Positions 1 through 10,205 of a stretch of 27,497 nt of DNA are shown here, piece by piece. The first letter of the stretch is position 1. Each line of letters begins with the position of its first letter. The position numbers were made by a program, and so were the translations under genes. The DNA is from Hemicentrotus pulcherrimus (lineage: Eukaryota; Echinodermata; Echinoidea; Camarodonta; Strongylocentrotidae). A model generated the notes under the pieces. It saw only the letters and a program-made list of their open reading frames with translations. It was not told the origin of the DNA and made no database searches. The stretch lies in contig BEXV01003471.1 in the NCBI GenBank assembly GCA_003118195.1, forward strand, positions 13,281-40,777, read 5' to 3'.

Positions 1-498
1 TGATAACTTTCAAATATCGCATACGGCCAAACAATGGTAGCTGCGACCATGAAAATATCAGAACATGTAGTTGTGATATATAACTTCCAAACGAGAATAG
101 CTAATCGGTCCATTTTAGTCAAGAAACATTGCTTTATAGCTTAATAATGTCTTGACCTTGAGAGGGAGCTATACAACAAAGAGTTTATTATTACAATTTC
201 ATAACTTTAGACTTGATTTCAACCGCGACAATGATCACTGAATATTGTAGGATCGCATATGCTTCCAATATGTTCATTATATTTGAACTAGATTCATGAC
301 ACCATACCCTAACTTTGTATTACCTTTAAGTTAAAGTAAAAAGAGATTTTTTTTCAATGGAAAAAAAAGGAGAAATTCATTAGATTGCATGTACTAACTA
401 TACGTAAAGCTTTTTCTCCACATTTGTGTCTTCGTTTTATACTTCGTATTAATGCTCCTATTCTACTGTATATCAAAATCTTTTTTATTCATTGGCTT

Positions 499-598
499 TT
501 ATATTGGAGAGTGCAGTAGCCGTAGCGATCTAACTCGCTATTTGAATTTCGCTCTTATATTGGAGAGTGCAGTAGCCGTAGCGATCTAACTCGCTATT
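499..598. repeat. Two-copy tandem repeat, 56-bp period
   Basis: The 44 bases 499-542 recur exactly at 555-598. The 12 bases after each copy are only partly alike, both ending in a TTTCGCT-type motif. Each unit contains GCGATCTAACTCGC. Confidence 0.93.
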
Positions 599-650
599 AC
601 ATGTTTCGCTACTATATAGTTATTAGTAAGAGTTTGTCGCAACAAATTTC

Positions 651-670
651 TGCTCTTATATATAAGAGCA
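651..670. repeat. 20-bp perfect palindrome
   Basis: TGCTCTTATATATAAGAGCA equals its own reverse complement. It lies 53 bp after the tandem repeat and shares the GCTCTTATAT motif found at the head of that repeat's second unit. Confidence 0.9.
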
Positions 671-1187
671 CAAAATCGCTATGTTTGCGAGAGAGTAAAG
701 TCCCCACAGTATTTGAAGTTTATGACGTGCAATAGAATAGAATAATATTGATAACATTTGATATTTTAGTATTCATCAAACATTTTATGACCGAAAATTA
801 TCAGTTTTGTTGTCAAAACGTTTTTACTACCAGTAATAAACTTTATCTTTAAACTACGAAGTTATGTAGTTACATGTATTTAGGTCCACCAGCTTACATG
901 TATGTTCCGTGCTGATGTAATTAACTTCGAGGTTCTTCAGCTTGTAGTTAAATAATGCTTTCCTTGGGTTGCCACGCATGTAGTGGACTTTGATGAACTG
1001 TGTGAAATGTGTGATCGTTTTTTTATAACTTCGAGGTTTCGCAAACTTAAAGTTTAAATTACAACGACCTTGTTCTGTCAACATTTTGCGCCGAGAGAAG
1101 AATTATGTCACACACTGTAGAATATAGAGAATTTCGATTTTTAAAAGGAAAACAAATTGATATAGGAAATGTATTATATTTCCATAC

Positions 1188-1344
1188 CTTCCTCTGGAAT
1201 CGTCGGCATTTCACTCGCAGGAGGAGTTACGCAGATGACTGTATTGGTCATAGTGGTAGCAGCATCGACCTGGTAGGAGTCGAAGGCACATCGGTATTGA
1301 TGGCTGTCTTTGAGGGCCGGTAGCTGCTGAACGGTAATGGTGAT
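1188..1344 (-). CDS. Left plexin coding exon 6: ectodomain segment after PSI
   Basis: 157 nt, phase 0/1, acceptor GTGCTAG and donor GAAG|GTATGG. It encodes I-T-V-T-V-Q-Q-L-P-A-L then H-Q-Y-R-C-A-F, a plexin-like beta-strand segment ending in an acidic, proline-rich linker. This is the last exon I can place; I found no convincing continuation in positions 1-1187. Confidence 0.87.
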
Positions 1345-4300
1345 CTAGCACATGTAAAAACATACAAAACATGGATAACATACTCTGTACGTTATATAGT
1401 GCTGCAAAACTGTTTACATGTAATAAGGTCAGTATTATATTTTATTTCATCGACGTTTTGTGTCTTAAGTTTTTCGATTATTAAAACGAAAATATGTGTT
1501 GACACGTTCACCTTCGTGATAGCAATGCAAAGTCTTTTTGAAAATAATTTTGAACATGAATGACAAACCTAATGATTTCCCTGCATGATAGCTAATTCTA
1601 AATATTGATTAGTATCTCAGGATCATAAGCATGCGCACGACTTCATTGTGTAAAATAGGGACTCATGGAGTTTCTATAACTACTTTTAATTATATTATTA
1701 ATAAGTATCACTTATTTCCTCAATTCTTTATTAAATGAAACACAAATTGAATGACTTCTCGCAAAAAGAATGAAAGGCATATGTTACTGAAAAAGAATAT
1801 ATCTCGAGCTGGCTACATGTACATTGCATTATGATTGTACTTGGGAAATTAATCTCGACGCATAGTTTTAACCGAGTCTGTAGTTTTTTTTTTGTGATAT
1901 CGTTATTGTAATTAGATATTCAGCGGCCTGCCCATTTTTAGTTTTGATAAACATGAAGTCAGTCCACCCCCCAAAAAAAGAAAAAACAACCTACTTCTCG
2001 TTCTGAATCTTGATAAGGCAGTCTATGATCAGGCTGGACACCCGAGATGGATACGCACTGGAAGGCATTGTAAGACAGCCATCGAGTTGACTCGTCAGGG
2101 AAGGGGCATTCCTCGTATCTTGTACATCTTGAAGGGAAGAGGGTGTTGGAAGGAAGAAAAATGATAAGTATAAATAAAGATTTATGGACAAGATCCTTTT
2201 TGTATTCACATGATCATTCATAAATAATCGAAGATGTAAACATAGCAAAAGTGGAATGGGTTGTTTTCTCTAAGGGCATAATATCATTCCGGATACCACA
2301 TCCTCCAGCTGTGTGGAAGTAAATTCAACAGAACACATGTTAATTGTCTTTAACTCAAATCAAAAGAAGAACACGAACGTAAATAAACTACCATTTTCCT
2401 GCCCTATATAACGCACTCACCTTGCATCTAGAGTACACCATCCACAATAAGGGTCTCCATCATTTCCTCCATTCTTACCAATGCACTCCTCACAGCTCTG
2501 GTACTGACCACAGTTGACTAAATCTAACGTGAGAACCTGAATATTAATATGTAAATGAAATAATAAACACATTTAAGCAATTGCTAAAACATCTGAAGTC
2601 ATATGAATTCTGATATCAGTTGTCATAACCAATATAAATTATATATATCTATTTGCAAATTCTTACCTTTGAACCTTGGTCTGAACTTGTAGCAAGGGTA
2701 AGCTGCTCTTTCGATTCATCAAGGAACATCTCTTGTAGTACAGATCCATCACCAAGAGAGACATTTTCATATACGTAGCCAGACGAACCGTTCACTATGT
2801 TCAACTATTTCGAGAATTACAAGTAAAATATGGATTGGTGTAATTTATTTTGTTCCGCATGAGCAAGATAAAATGTTCAGGGTGTTAGAGTAGAGAACAG
2901 TATAGCCTTTGAAGCAGAAATAATAGGATTAAGCCTACCAATTTGGTATCGTAAACATGTAGGTCTAGTTACTTTCAGTGAAACAAAATTTGAATATTGA
3001 GGCTCCATTAATACGGATAAATAACCCCCACCTGCAATTGCAACATAATTGACTTCTTCATAATTATATCTAATTAGATGGCATACAGTACTTCCGTTAC
3101 TTTTTATATGTCACAATACCATGGAGTTCTTAATGTAATTAGGATATTAGACATTCGATATTGTATATCTTTCTGTTTACTAAATGTTTTTGAGTGTTTA
3201 TGTAATATAATTGGAATACAAATCATACCTTGCTATAATTATGTCTATCATTTTATGGGCCGTTATACGGCCAAGATAAGATCTGTATGACAAACATACT
3301 CTATGTAACAATCTTCTATAAATGTGATCATTCTTTATAAAGATACCATGTGGAAGGGTAAATACACTGAAACAAAAATATTGTTTAGGATGAATAGGTT
3401 TAGTGAGTTGACAAATTATTAAAACTTATCGGATATATACAGAAAATGCATTTTGCCAACAAAAAGAGTTATCTGTATACAATATTGTCCTTTAATTTGC
3501 CATGGCATCGTACCATAAACAGGTACATTTCTCAAAATGATCCATTTACAATGTGAAGGTACCAAACCTTATGGAGGTATCCTTGTGTATCTCCAATGAA
3601 TGCCACTGTATGATGTCTCTCTATGGTTGTCACTATGGAGGTGGGTATCACATCAGGAATGGTGATGATCGGTGAGGCAGACAGGGGAACCGTTCCACTG
3701 GCATATCTGTGAATAAACGGCTGGCTACCATCTTCTAAATAATATGCGGTACACTGGATGGAATCTGGTAGTGTGCCAAAAAACTGTCAAGAAAGAACAG
3801 GAAAGGATTAACAATACTTTAGAAGAAACACGAATCTGTTAAGCCCCCCGCATATGTAAATGATTGCTATTGCGTGGTTTCTCTCTCTCTCTGTTAAAGA
3901 TGATGGATATCACATTTAAAATGGTGATTATGGGTTAGGGATACTGCTCTACTGACAGTACATTCTAAACGCATTAGACTGAACTTGACAAATTGAAAAA
4001 GGGAGGATACTACCGGAAAACAACGCTAACATGCATCTGGAATACGAGCCAAATACATTGCGTGATTAAACGTGTTTAAACGCAAAAAGCTGAACCAAAG
4101 TCACCGGGTAGCTTTCTGTATCAAACTATGACACAGACGCAGATAAGTTGCGGAACCGAATCAATTTTCCTTTAATAATTTTGTATGTCGATTTTGTATA
4201 CTTTGTTTCAAAGGTATCTCAGGCTGATGGTTCTAGTTTCAATCATGCTTAGTTGGAAAAGTACTTTTTAAATCAAGCGTTACACGAATTGACTCGTATT

Positions 4301-4559
4301 GTGACGGCCCTCCATCTTAGGAGTGTTGGCTCAGTCAGTAGAGCGTCCGCCTCACAACCGGCAGGTCGTGGGTTCGAACCCCGGCCGCGTCATACCAAAA
4401 GACGTGAAAAGATGGGAGTTGTTGCTACCTTGTTTGGCGTTCAACAATAAGGGATAGAGCAACGTCGATCTGGCGCTGCACAGTGGCTGCCGGGCTCACG
4501 ATCAATTTGGCAAAAAGAATTTCCGTTTCGGTTTAATAAAATTTGGAGTGGACTATTAG

Positions 4560-4590
<31 letters not shown>

Positions 4591-6491
4591 GAACGTGTCC
4601 TAGATAATGGAGGGCTGGCCTGTCGCTTGCATCTACCATCGTCATCCGACGAAGAGTTAGCCATCCTGACTAATGCGAGCGGTTTCTATTTGGCTTGCAG
4701 TTTAGAGGCCCTGGCGTGGCTCCGTCTTCCCAAAGTATGAGTGTGGAGATGAGAGGTGTTTTGGATAGCTGGATGTGTATTCTCAATGAAAGTGTTACAT
4801 TGCGTAAGTCTATGGAGACTCCAGTAATTACACGTTATGAAACGACGGATTGTCTAACTGTATACTTTAATCATAAAACATATGTCAACATCTCCAACAC
4901 GTTATCAAAGTGAACACCGACACCAGTTACCCTGATTAATCTCTGGAGTAGTAAAAAACAGGGATCTCCTTTTGTAGGAACTCCATTTCTCGTTTCCAGT
5001 CCTTTTCCTTAATTTAGCTCAGCTGGAGAGGAGCGATAAGTTCGCTATCCGACAACGACGAGAGCCAGTGTCGAAGTGACGAAATATTGGTAAACATTTC
5101 TATTTATAGTCTACGAGAGCTACCTAACGCATGGTGCGTCCGTAATTGCGTCCTAAGCCCCTTACACCCTAAAAGCTTACTACGCCCTCTACGTTTTCTG
5201 CAAGATAACTTAATTGTAACGGACTGGGTCCACTGACTTCTAGAGGTAGAGGTCAGTGACTGGGTCAGTGACTGGGTCGTTACAGTATTTTGGACCTGGA
5301 ATGGTAAATTGGGTTTTATGAAAAAGCTATAGCAAATCGATTTCACAACTATTTACATTATCCATGGTACATATTGCGGATACTACCATTAGACTACTTC
5401 TGTTAGATTAGTTAAGAACAACTAAAACATAACTTTGATATTTCTGTAAATTATTGTTTACATTGACTTACTGGATATTCAGGACAGGTGTTGTCAAGCA
5501 GGTATATGTTTGATGTGCCAGTGCTAGTTCCTCGGATACATCCTAAGACAGCATCTTCAAAGCTCTGCTGAACATTACTCATCTTATAGACACAGAGAGC
5601 AGATGAGCTCTCTTTTGAAAAAACCGCGTACAATAGGGCATCCGTAGTGTCGATACTCAGTGATTCGGCTAGCTGGGATCCTGCTGGTCCGATATGGGCA
5701 GATTGGACCATATTGTAAGATTCACATTGTAGCTCTATCTCTGTGTATGATGCAAAGACTATATCTAGTGAATTACGACACAGTCGTCCCAAGTAGACAC
5801 TGTCTCCTCTAGATATGAAATAGTACAGATAATTATTGTTAACTATCAGATGTTTGAATAAACTCGCAGTGGTAACCCCAGATCGCGTTATCCTTCGAGC
5901 TACCTTAAGGTTTGAAAGCGTGTGCGTTGAAATAAATTTAGTTTGGGGACCACTGACGCCTGTGAAGAGGTAAAAGCCTCCATTTGGAGTACTCTCACTA
6001 TTATCTACAAAGTCAGCACCTAGAATAACAGCTCCGACAGTTGGAACATCATCTGTTGTCACAACTGACTGACCACTGGCTGAATCGTATCTAATAACAT
6101 CATGTGATATATTAATTAAGCTCCTTGTCTCACAGTAACCGTCACAGCCACCACAAGTGATAAGAGTGTTCCTCTGAGGTGTTATCACGACGACAAGAAG
6201 TTTATTCTCATTGACATTCTCATCATCTGACGAAGGGCATAGTCCGGTATCGACCGTGTGCTTGCGATTTAATTCCGAATCGAGTTGGTAGAGCCTCTCC
6301 CGTGCTCCAATATAGAGATCTCCAGTGATGTTGTTGATGGCGATGTGGTTGAATGGTAGGGAGAAGTCAGAGTCAGGAGGGGTAAAGGATGATACCAGGT
6401 AGGAGGAGAGAGGAGCTGATTGAATGGAATGAGTCTGGCATGATATGAGGATGAGGAAAAGCAGCAACTCGCTCATCTGTTCCCGATCCAT
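1188..6491 (-). CDS. Plexin-like receptor, N-terminal part (gene continues past left edge)
   Basis: Partial plexin, the cell-surface receptor family for semaphorins. Six coding exons give 590 residues: 6491-5472, 3783-3568, 2804-2667, 2536-2421, 2118-1995 and 1344-1188; all join in phase at GT/AG sites. Residues 6-25 form a hydrophobic signal peptide. Residues ~27-458 form a sema domain (YIGARERLYQL, NKLLVVV, C-G-G-C-D-G-Y-C, ALCVYKM, HTVAFIGDTQGYLHK). Residues 467-501 are a PSI cysteine module ending in D-P-Y-C-G-W-C. Residues 539-590 start the next ectodomain segment. The ATG for Met6 is the more likely start, because it is the one retained in the decayed duplicate upstream; Met1 also works. 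TIG repeats, membrane segment and cytoplasmic GAP must lie left of position 1. An integrin or Met/Ron-type sema protein is less likely given the sema-PSI spacing and wording. Family assignment is from motif recognition; ligand unknown. Confidence 0.9.
1995..2118 (-). CDS. Left plexin coding exon 5: end of PSI and linker
   Basis: 124 nt, phase 2/0. It completes the codon AG|A and supplies the next PSI cysteine (Y-E-E-C-P-F-P). Two overlapping donors exist: GAA|GTAGGT (1991-1994) and GTAG|GTTGTT. Only the first leaves phase 0, which the next exon needs, so I chose it. Confidence 0.85.
2421..2536 (-). CDS. Left plexin coding exon 4: PSI cysteine module
   Basis: 116 nt, phase 0/2, acceptor ATATTCAG and donor AAG|GTGAGT. 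Cysteines at residues 467, 473, 476, 489 and 492 follow the PSI pattern C-x5-C-x2-C ... D-P-Y-C-G-W-C. PSI modules sit directly after the sema domain in plexins, semaphorins and Met-type receptors. Confidence 0.93.
2667..2804 (-). CDS. Left plexin coding exon 3: end of sema domain
   Basis: 138 nt, 46 codons, phase 0/0, donor AAG|GTAAGA. It encodes residues 413-458, with VYENVSLGDGSVLQEMFLDE matching the last sema blade of plexins (a 'pre-PSI' strand followed by a variable linker). Confidence 0.9.
3568..3783 (-). CDS. Left plexin coding exon 2: sema domain
   Basis: 216 nt, 72 codons, phase 0/0, acceptor CTTGACAG and donor AAG|GTTTGG. It encodes residues 341-412, including P-D-V-I-P-T-S-I-V and the plexin-typical blade H-T-V-A-F-I-G-D-T-Q-G-Y-L-H-K. 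Confidence 0.9.
4319..4590 (+). mobile_element. tRNA-derived SINE (tRNA-Val-like head)
   Basis: The head at 4320-4395 resembles a tRNA: an A box TGGCTCAGTCAGTA (4327-4340), an anticodon-loop-like CTCACAA (CAC, valine) and a B box GGTTCGAACCC (4371-4381). These are the internal RNA polymerase III promoter elements. An unrelated body of about 165 bp follows, then ten TTA units (4561-4590) as the tail. The anticodon stem pairs poorly and no intact acceptor stem closes, so it is a SINE rather than a working tRNA gene. The wording resembles echinoderm SINE2-type elements as I remember them. It lies antisense in a plexin intron. Confidence 0.85.
4561..4590. repeat. (TTA)10 microsatellite, SINE tail
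   Basis: Ten uninterrupted TTA units directly after the SINE body. Simple 3' tails of this kind are usual for SINEs mobilised by LINE machinery. Confidence 0.93.
5013..5085 (+). repeat. Degenerate tRNA-like sequence
   Basis: TTAGCTCAGCTGGAGAG has a near-ideal pol III A box, and GATA-AGTTCGC-TATC could form an anticodon hairpin. The B-box region (GTGTCGAAGTGAC) is degraded. Probably the head of an old SINE; a tRNA pseudogene is possible. Confidence 0.4.
5472..6491 (-). CDS. Left plexin coding exon 1: signal peptide and most of the sema domain
   Basis: 1,020 nt, 340 codons, phase 0 at its 3' end. The donor is CCA|GTAAGT (GT at 5470-5471); the frame reads on only six codons into the intron before a stop, which supports the splice. 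One exon carries about three quarters of the sema domain, including the N-terminal blade (SLPFNHIAINNITGDLYIGA) and the cysteine cluster C-G-G-C-D-G-Y-C. Two methionines, at codons 1 and 6, could start it. A decayed copy of most of this exon lies at 7522-8210. Confidence 0.93.
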
Positions 6492-6531
6492 GCCTGTGGA
6501 GATTTCCAGAACTGCAGGTTTTTATTTAAAT
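6492..6531 (-). other. Candidate 5' UTR part of coding exon 1
   Basis: A plausible acceptor GGTTGTTACAG (AG at 6532-6533) is matched in the decayed copy by GTTAAACAG. Two other AG sites nearer the ATG (CCTGCAG, CTCCACAG) are alternatives. Confidence 0.4.
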
Positions 6532-7123
6532 CTGTAACAACCATAGAACGCACATTTAATAATACAATCAAATATGATATAAATAATATTAATAACGATG
6601 TTGTTTTACGAGTGCAGCCTCATCATATTCCGTGCTTTTCTTCCTGATTGAACTGCTGTTATTATTTTTTCGCGTGTAGAGTGGCACACGTGGATTAATG
6701 TAATATATTGTAGTATGCACCCAATTAGATGGAGACTAACCATAATTTATGTATTGATTATGTGCGACGACCTTTCCATGAAGTGGTGTTTTTATTGCTA
6801 TAACATATCGATAAGTAAACATCAGCAAATGCCAGCAACCTAGATAAAAAGGACGTCATGGTGGTTAAATCCCCCCCCCCAAAAAAAAAATAATATGTCA
6901 CTTTTAAATGGGCTATCAATTACCATGACAGCTCTTCAGCCAACTTTTAGCACCCTCCACATTCTACAAAGAAAATAACATTACAAAATGAAAAAAAAAT
7001 GTCGTGACATGCATTACTCATATCTAATTAGAAATGGTTAACATAGTGAATGTTTAATCTTGCCGAATAAAGAATGATTTTGTTTTAGTTATCTAAATAT
7101 ATCAATGTTCATATAATACTCAC
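6532..7123 (-). other. Candidate 5' UTR intron of the left plexin
   Basis: Bounded by the strong donor AGG|GTGAGT at 7123 and an acceptor near 6532. The donor is preserved as AGG|GTAAGT in the duplicated copy (near 10418). It includes a C10A10 run at 6871-6890. No coding sequence is seen. Confidence 0.5.
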
Positions 7124-7172
7124 CCTTAGTCCTGGTTTCAACAGAAGGCAGAGATCAAGCTGAATCAGTAAT
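7124..7172 (-). other. Candidate non-coding first exon of the left plexin
   Basis: It lies between a TATA-like element (7195-7204) and a strong donor. The same region is recognisable in the tandem copy at about 10419-10467. The start is estimated from normal TATA-to-start spacing, not observed. Confidence 0.4.
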
Positions 7173-7194
7173 ATTCAACAGACAGGTGATGATG

Positions 7195-7204
7195 TTTTAT
7201 AAAA
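7195..7204 (-). promoter_or_regulatory. TATA-like element upstream of the left plexin
   Basis: TTTTATAAAA, preceded on the minus strand by GCCGGCCGACA. It lies about 70-80 bp upstream of the candidate donor. In the tandem copy the aligned bases (about 10491-10500) read CTTACAATAT on the plus strand, so the element is lost in the pseudogene. Inference; no transcript data. Confidence 0.45.
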
Positions 7205-7521
7205 TGTCGGCCGGCAAACTGAATATGCTTCGATTAAAAGCACTACTTCCTCTTTTAGAATGTACCATTTATTTACAGAATGTGTTTTTTACCATAACTA
7301 TTTTTAATTTTATACAGGAGCAATATGCAAAATATGGATAAGCATTTTTCCTTTTTTTCTGGTCATTTATTTGGGGGATAAAGAATTTTCTATGTGCGTA
7401 AAACTATATTTATGTACTTTGAAAATTTGAAATTTGAAAAAATGAAAACAAGTTTCTTATTTTTCCCCATACCATAATGGTATGAGCCCCCTATTCCAAA
7501 AATAGATCAATAGATCATATG

Positions 7522-8231
7522 TTGTGTATTGCGACACAGGCGTCGCAAATAGACGTTGTCTGCCCTAGACATGAAATAACAGAGATTATATTTGTAATGT
7601 CGGTATGAGTTAGTTGGCTAGCGCTATCAGGTTGGGATATGATTTGTCCTCCATTCAGATTTTTTTAAAAGTTGTGCTTTAACATAAAAAAAAAAAGTTT
7701 TTCCCCATNATTGACGCCTGTTAATAGGAAAAGGCTCAGTTTTGGGGATACCATCAAACCATTTACAAAGTCAGCGTCCCAATAACAGCTCCAACAGTAG
7801 GAATGTATTCTCTTGTTATGGAAAGGAAATAGTTTCCTTGTACATCATGATATATAAGCCAAGCTCCTTGTCTCAAAGAAAACGCATCAGCCACCACAAG
7901 TGATCGACGTGTCCACCACAAATGATGGAGGTGTGATCACAAAGACAATGAGTTGATTTTTACTTAAATTCTCTCCATTTGGGTCGGTACACTTTCAGTA
8001 TTCATGATATGTTTCGAGTTGGCAGAGCCTCTCGCTTGCTCCAATAGAGAAATATCTATTGATGCTGTTGATTGCGATGTGGTTAAATGGCAGGGTGGAG
8101 TCAAGGTCAGGAGGGGTAGAGGATGATACCAAGTGGCAGGAGAGAGAAACTGATTGGATGGCCGAGGGTGGCATGATATGAAGATCAGAAAGAGCTGTAA
8201 CGCTCCCATCTCCTAGTGAAGAGATTTCCAC
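7522..8231 (-). pseudogene. Decayed copy of plexin coding exon 1
   Basis: Matches coding exon 1 of the left plexin from the signal peptide to about two thirds of the exon; the 3' end of the exon is absent. The reading frame is broken. The signal peptide (G-A-L-Q-L-F-L-I-F-I-S-C-H) is in one frame, and the following S-S-T-P-P-D-L-D-S-T-L-P-F-N-H-I-A-I-N is in another. A stop then follows Y-H-E-Y near 7995, and further indels occur below 7960. There is one undetermined base at 7709-7710. The retained ATG corresponds to Met6 of the intact gene. No downstream plexin exon copies follow, so it cannot make a receptor. Confidence 0.88.
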
Positions 8232-8766
8232 ACTGGAACCTGCTATTTATATACAAAATCTGTTTAACAAACAACATTACAAAAATTAAGAATAGAATTT
8301 AATATAATAAAGATAAGCATTAATTAGTTTACCCAGGGGGTGTTGTATCCGAGCTGTTCTTCCTAACGGGCCCTGATATTATTATTACTTCAACAATTGT
8401 TAGGTACCCGATAAAATGGGTATAGATGGCAAAAGTGGAATTGATGTATATCCACATTACGTAAGTTCTTAAATTGATAGTGAAGTAAATGCAGTGGACA
8501 GATACTGTTCACACAACGACAGCAGGTTTACACTGTAAACCATATGAACTGAAGAATTATGCGTTATGTATTATCCATGAGGTGTTGTTTCTTTCCTATA
8601 TATCGATGAATACACATTTGCACATGGCAGAACCTTGACAAAAAGAACATTATTATGATTACATTACAAACAAAATACTATGTCACGTTTGAAAAGGGCT
8701 GTCATCTTATATGACAACTATTCAACTGTGAGGTGGTCGATGACTCAAAATCAAGGACAGACAGAT

Positions 8767-8794
8767 CCTGTATTAAGAGGGCCAAGCAAAAAGT
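8767..8794 (+). repeat. 28-bp direct repeat inside copy A, left
   Basis: Identical over 28 bases to 10107-10134; core GAGGGCCAAGCAAAAAGT. Confidence 0.95.
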
Positions 8795-10106
8795 CTTTAT
8801 TAGTAGTAACCATTAGCAGACATATTACATATCACTAGTGCCAATAATCATGGAGATCATGCATTCCCCAAAACATGTCATGTTATCAAAAATTAAACGA
8901 GTGAATTTGCCCTTTAAAAACCAATTTCCACAGTACAATGGAACTGAAACTCTCAACATCAACACAGGTAAATACCTGACCCAAATACTTAAACAACTAA
9001 GTAACAGTCAATATAAACCTCATGTAAAGCAATACATCCACATATTTGGATAAACCAACACACCAAGCTAGGTTTAATAACCTCATGTGACTTCAATATC
9101 ACTACTTAATTACTGTTCAATAAACTATACCTTTAACTTGTAATTGTAATATTAAGACAATGCAAATATCCTAATAACATAAACTTAAAAAGGGCTATTC
9201 TGGTTCCCTTCCCATTTTCATAGTTAGCACATATTATAAAATGAATAATAAAACTAACAATATATCATAATAAATGAAACAAAGACAAATTCTCTGCTTT
9301 TAAACATCAGAATATCTCAAGACCTGAAACACTGATAAATCCTGGAAACTATAAATCTCCTTATATCTGCATCAAATACAACTTTCATCAACTGATCCAA
9401 TTCAAATATTTATCTTCCATACTTTTCTTACTTCCAAACAAACTCCAATAATCTCCCGATCTAACCCTAAACATTGCTCTTACTCCTATTATTCCATCTC
9501 AATTCAACATGTAACAATATTCTTTTATAGCAATCTACAAAATGAGAAACCAGGTGTACAACGATAGAGGGCGCTAGAAACCCTCGGAAGGCTACATAGT
9601 CAAAGTTCAATCACCACTGTTTGAAGTGCCATAATCCATATCCCCTAGCTTATCAACCAACATACAAACAACATGCAATACTTTTACTCAACTTCTATTA
9701 TAAGCACTTCTTTTCTATGCTCCCTACCGTTCTTACTGACCTCATTCCTAAACCAAGACTTAGTTATACTCATCACATCAATAAGAGCGTACTGGTCCTG
9801 GTCCTGGTCCTGGGACCAGACACAACATTAGCGCGCACGCACTACACCCAATTTTGGAACCGCGCGTAACTTATTAGCGTACATAGCCATGTACCACAAT
9901 GTAAATGCATATAACAAATCAAAGCGCTAAGCATCACACAATCTAACATTAAATCCTCGTTTCCAATATAATCATGTCAACCCACATAACACATCATAAT
10001 AATCACTGAAATCGTTCTGACCCAATACACATATGCCCATAACAAATATAGGATAACAATATTAATATTTATCAAACATAATAGTGGTTCAAGTTTGGTC
10101 AACTCA

Positions 10107-10134
10107 CCTGTATTAAGAGGGCCAAGCAAAAAGT
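10107..10134 (+). repeat. 28-bp direct repeat inside copy A, right
   Basis: Identical over 28 bases to 8767-8794. Diverged reverse-strand forms with core CTTTGCTTGTCCCTC occur in the partial copies near 10940 and 17840. Confidence 0.95.
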
Positions 10135-10205
10135 GCCGGCTTGTCTTAGCACTCCGCCCTGGCCCTCTACAGGTCACAGGGTAATTTCCTAACCCTTTAC
10201 ACAAC

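Larger units (their letters stand above)
1..1187 (-). other. Intron sequence of the left plexin
   Basis: Downstream of exon 6 on the minus strand. No plexin-like exon is recognisable here. It holds a 56-bp tandem duplication, a 20-bp palindrome and AT-rich sequence. A 76-codon minus-strand ORF at 854-1084 resembles no plexin segment and is probably chance. Confidence 0.6.
1345..3567 (-). other. Introns between exons 6, 5, 4, 3 and 2 of the left plexin
   Basis: Intron spans are 1345-1994, 2119-2420, 2537-2666 and 2805-3567. They are AT-rich. I see no further exon, RNA gene or clear mobile element. A 70-codon plus-strand ORF at 3078-3290 is AT-rich and is probably chance. Confidence 0.6.
3784..5471 (-). 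other. Intron 1 (coding) of the left plexin, carrying repeats
   Basis: Largest intron of the left gene, about 1.7 kb. It holds a tRNA-derived SINE (4319-4590), a more GC-rich stretch of unknown origin (4592-4740), a degenerate tRNA-like segment (5013-5085) and a short 12-bp tandem repeat near 5252-5275. No additional exon is visible. Confidence 0.65.
5767..7495. repeat. Tandem segmental duplication, intact copy
   Basis: This segment runs from within plexin coding exon 1 through the 5' intron and promoter region. It is the parent or sister of 7522-10787: matching landmarks occur in the same order throughout. Length is about 1.73 kb, against about 1.79 kb for the second copy once its inserted repeat is removed. 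Confidence 0.85.
8727..10201 (-). mobile_element. 1.475-kb non-coding repeat, possible solo LTR (copy A)
   Basis: Boundaries come from comparing the two duplicated segments: the intact copy runs uninterrupted where this one holds extra DNA. Ends read TGTGAGG...CCTTTACA, that is TG...CA, and CAAC abuts both sides (8723-8726 and 10202-10205), a possible 4-bp target duplication. No long ORF is present. Reverse-strand relatives of its right and left halves lie at 10871-11384 and 16945-17900. LTR identity is inferred from the ends, size and lack of coding; a non-autonomous DNA element is the alternative. Strand is set to agree with the plus-strand gypsy remnant. Confidence 0.6.

Noticed and set aside
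854..1084. 76-codon minus-strand ORF as the next left-plexin exon
   Set aside because: It lacks the cysteine and TIG motifs expected after exon 6. No acceptor gives phase 1 with a sensible continuation.
1105..1323. 72-codon plus-strand ORF
   Set aside because: It is antisense to plexin coding exon 6, whose minus-strand frame has clear family motifs.
4320..4395. Functional tRNA-Val(CAC) gene
   Set aside because: The A and B boxes are good, but the anticodon and acceptor stems do not pair well. A non-tRNA body with a TTA tail follows, so it is a SINE head.
7964..8231. Two overlapping 78-81-codon minus-strand ORFs as small secreted proteins
   Set aside because: They are two frames of one frameshifted copy of plexin exon 1.
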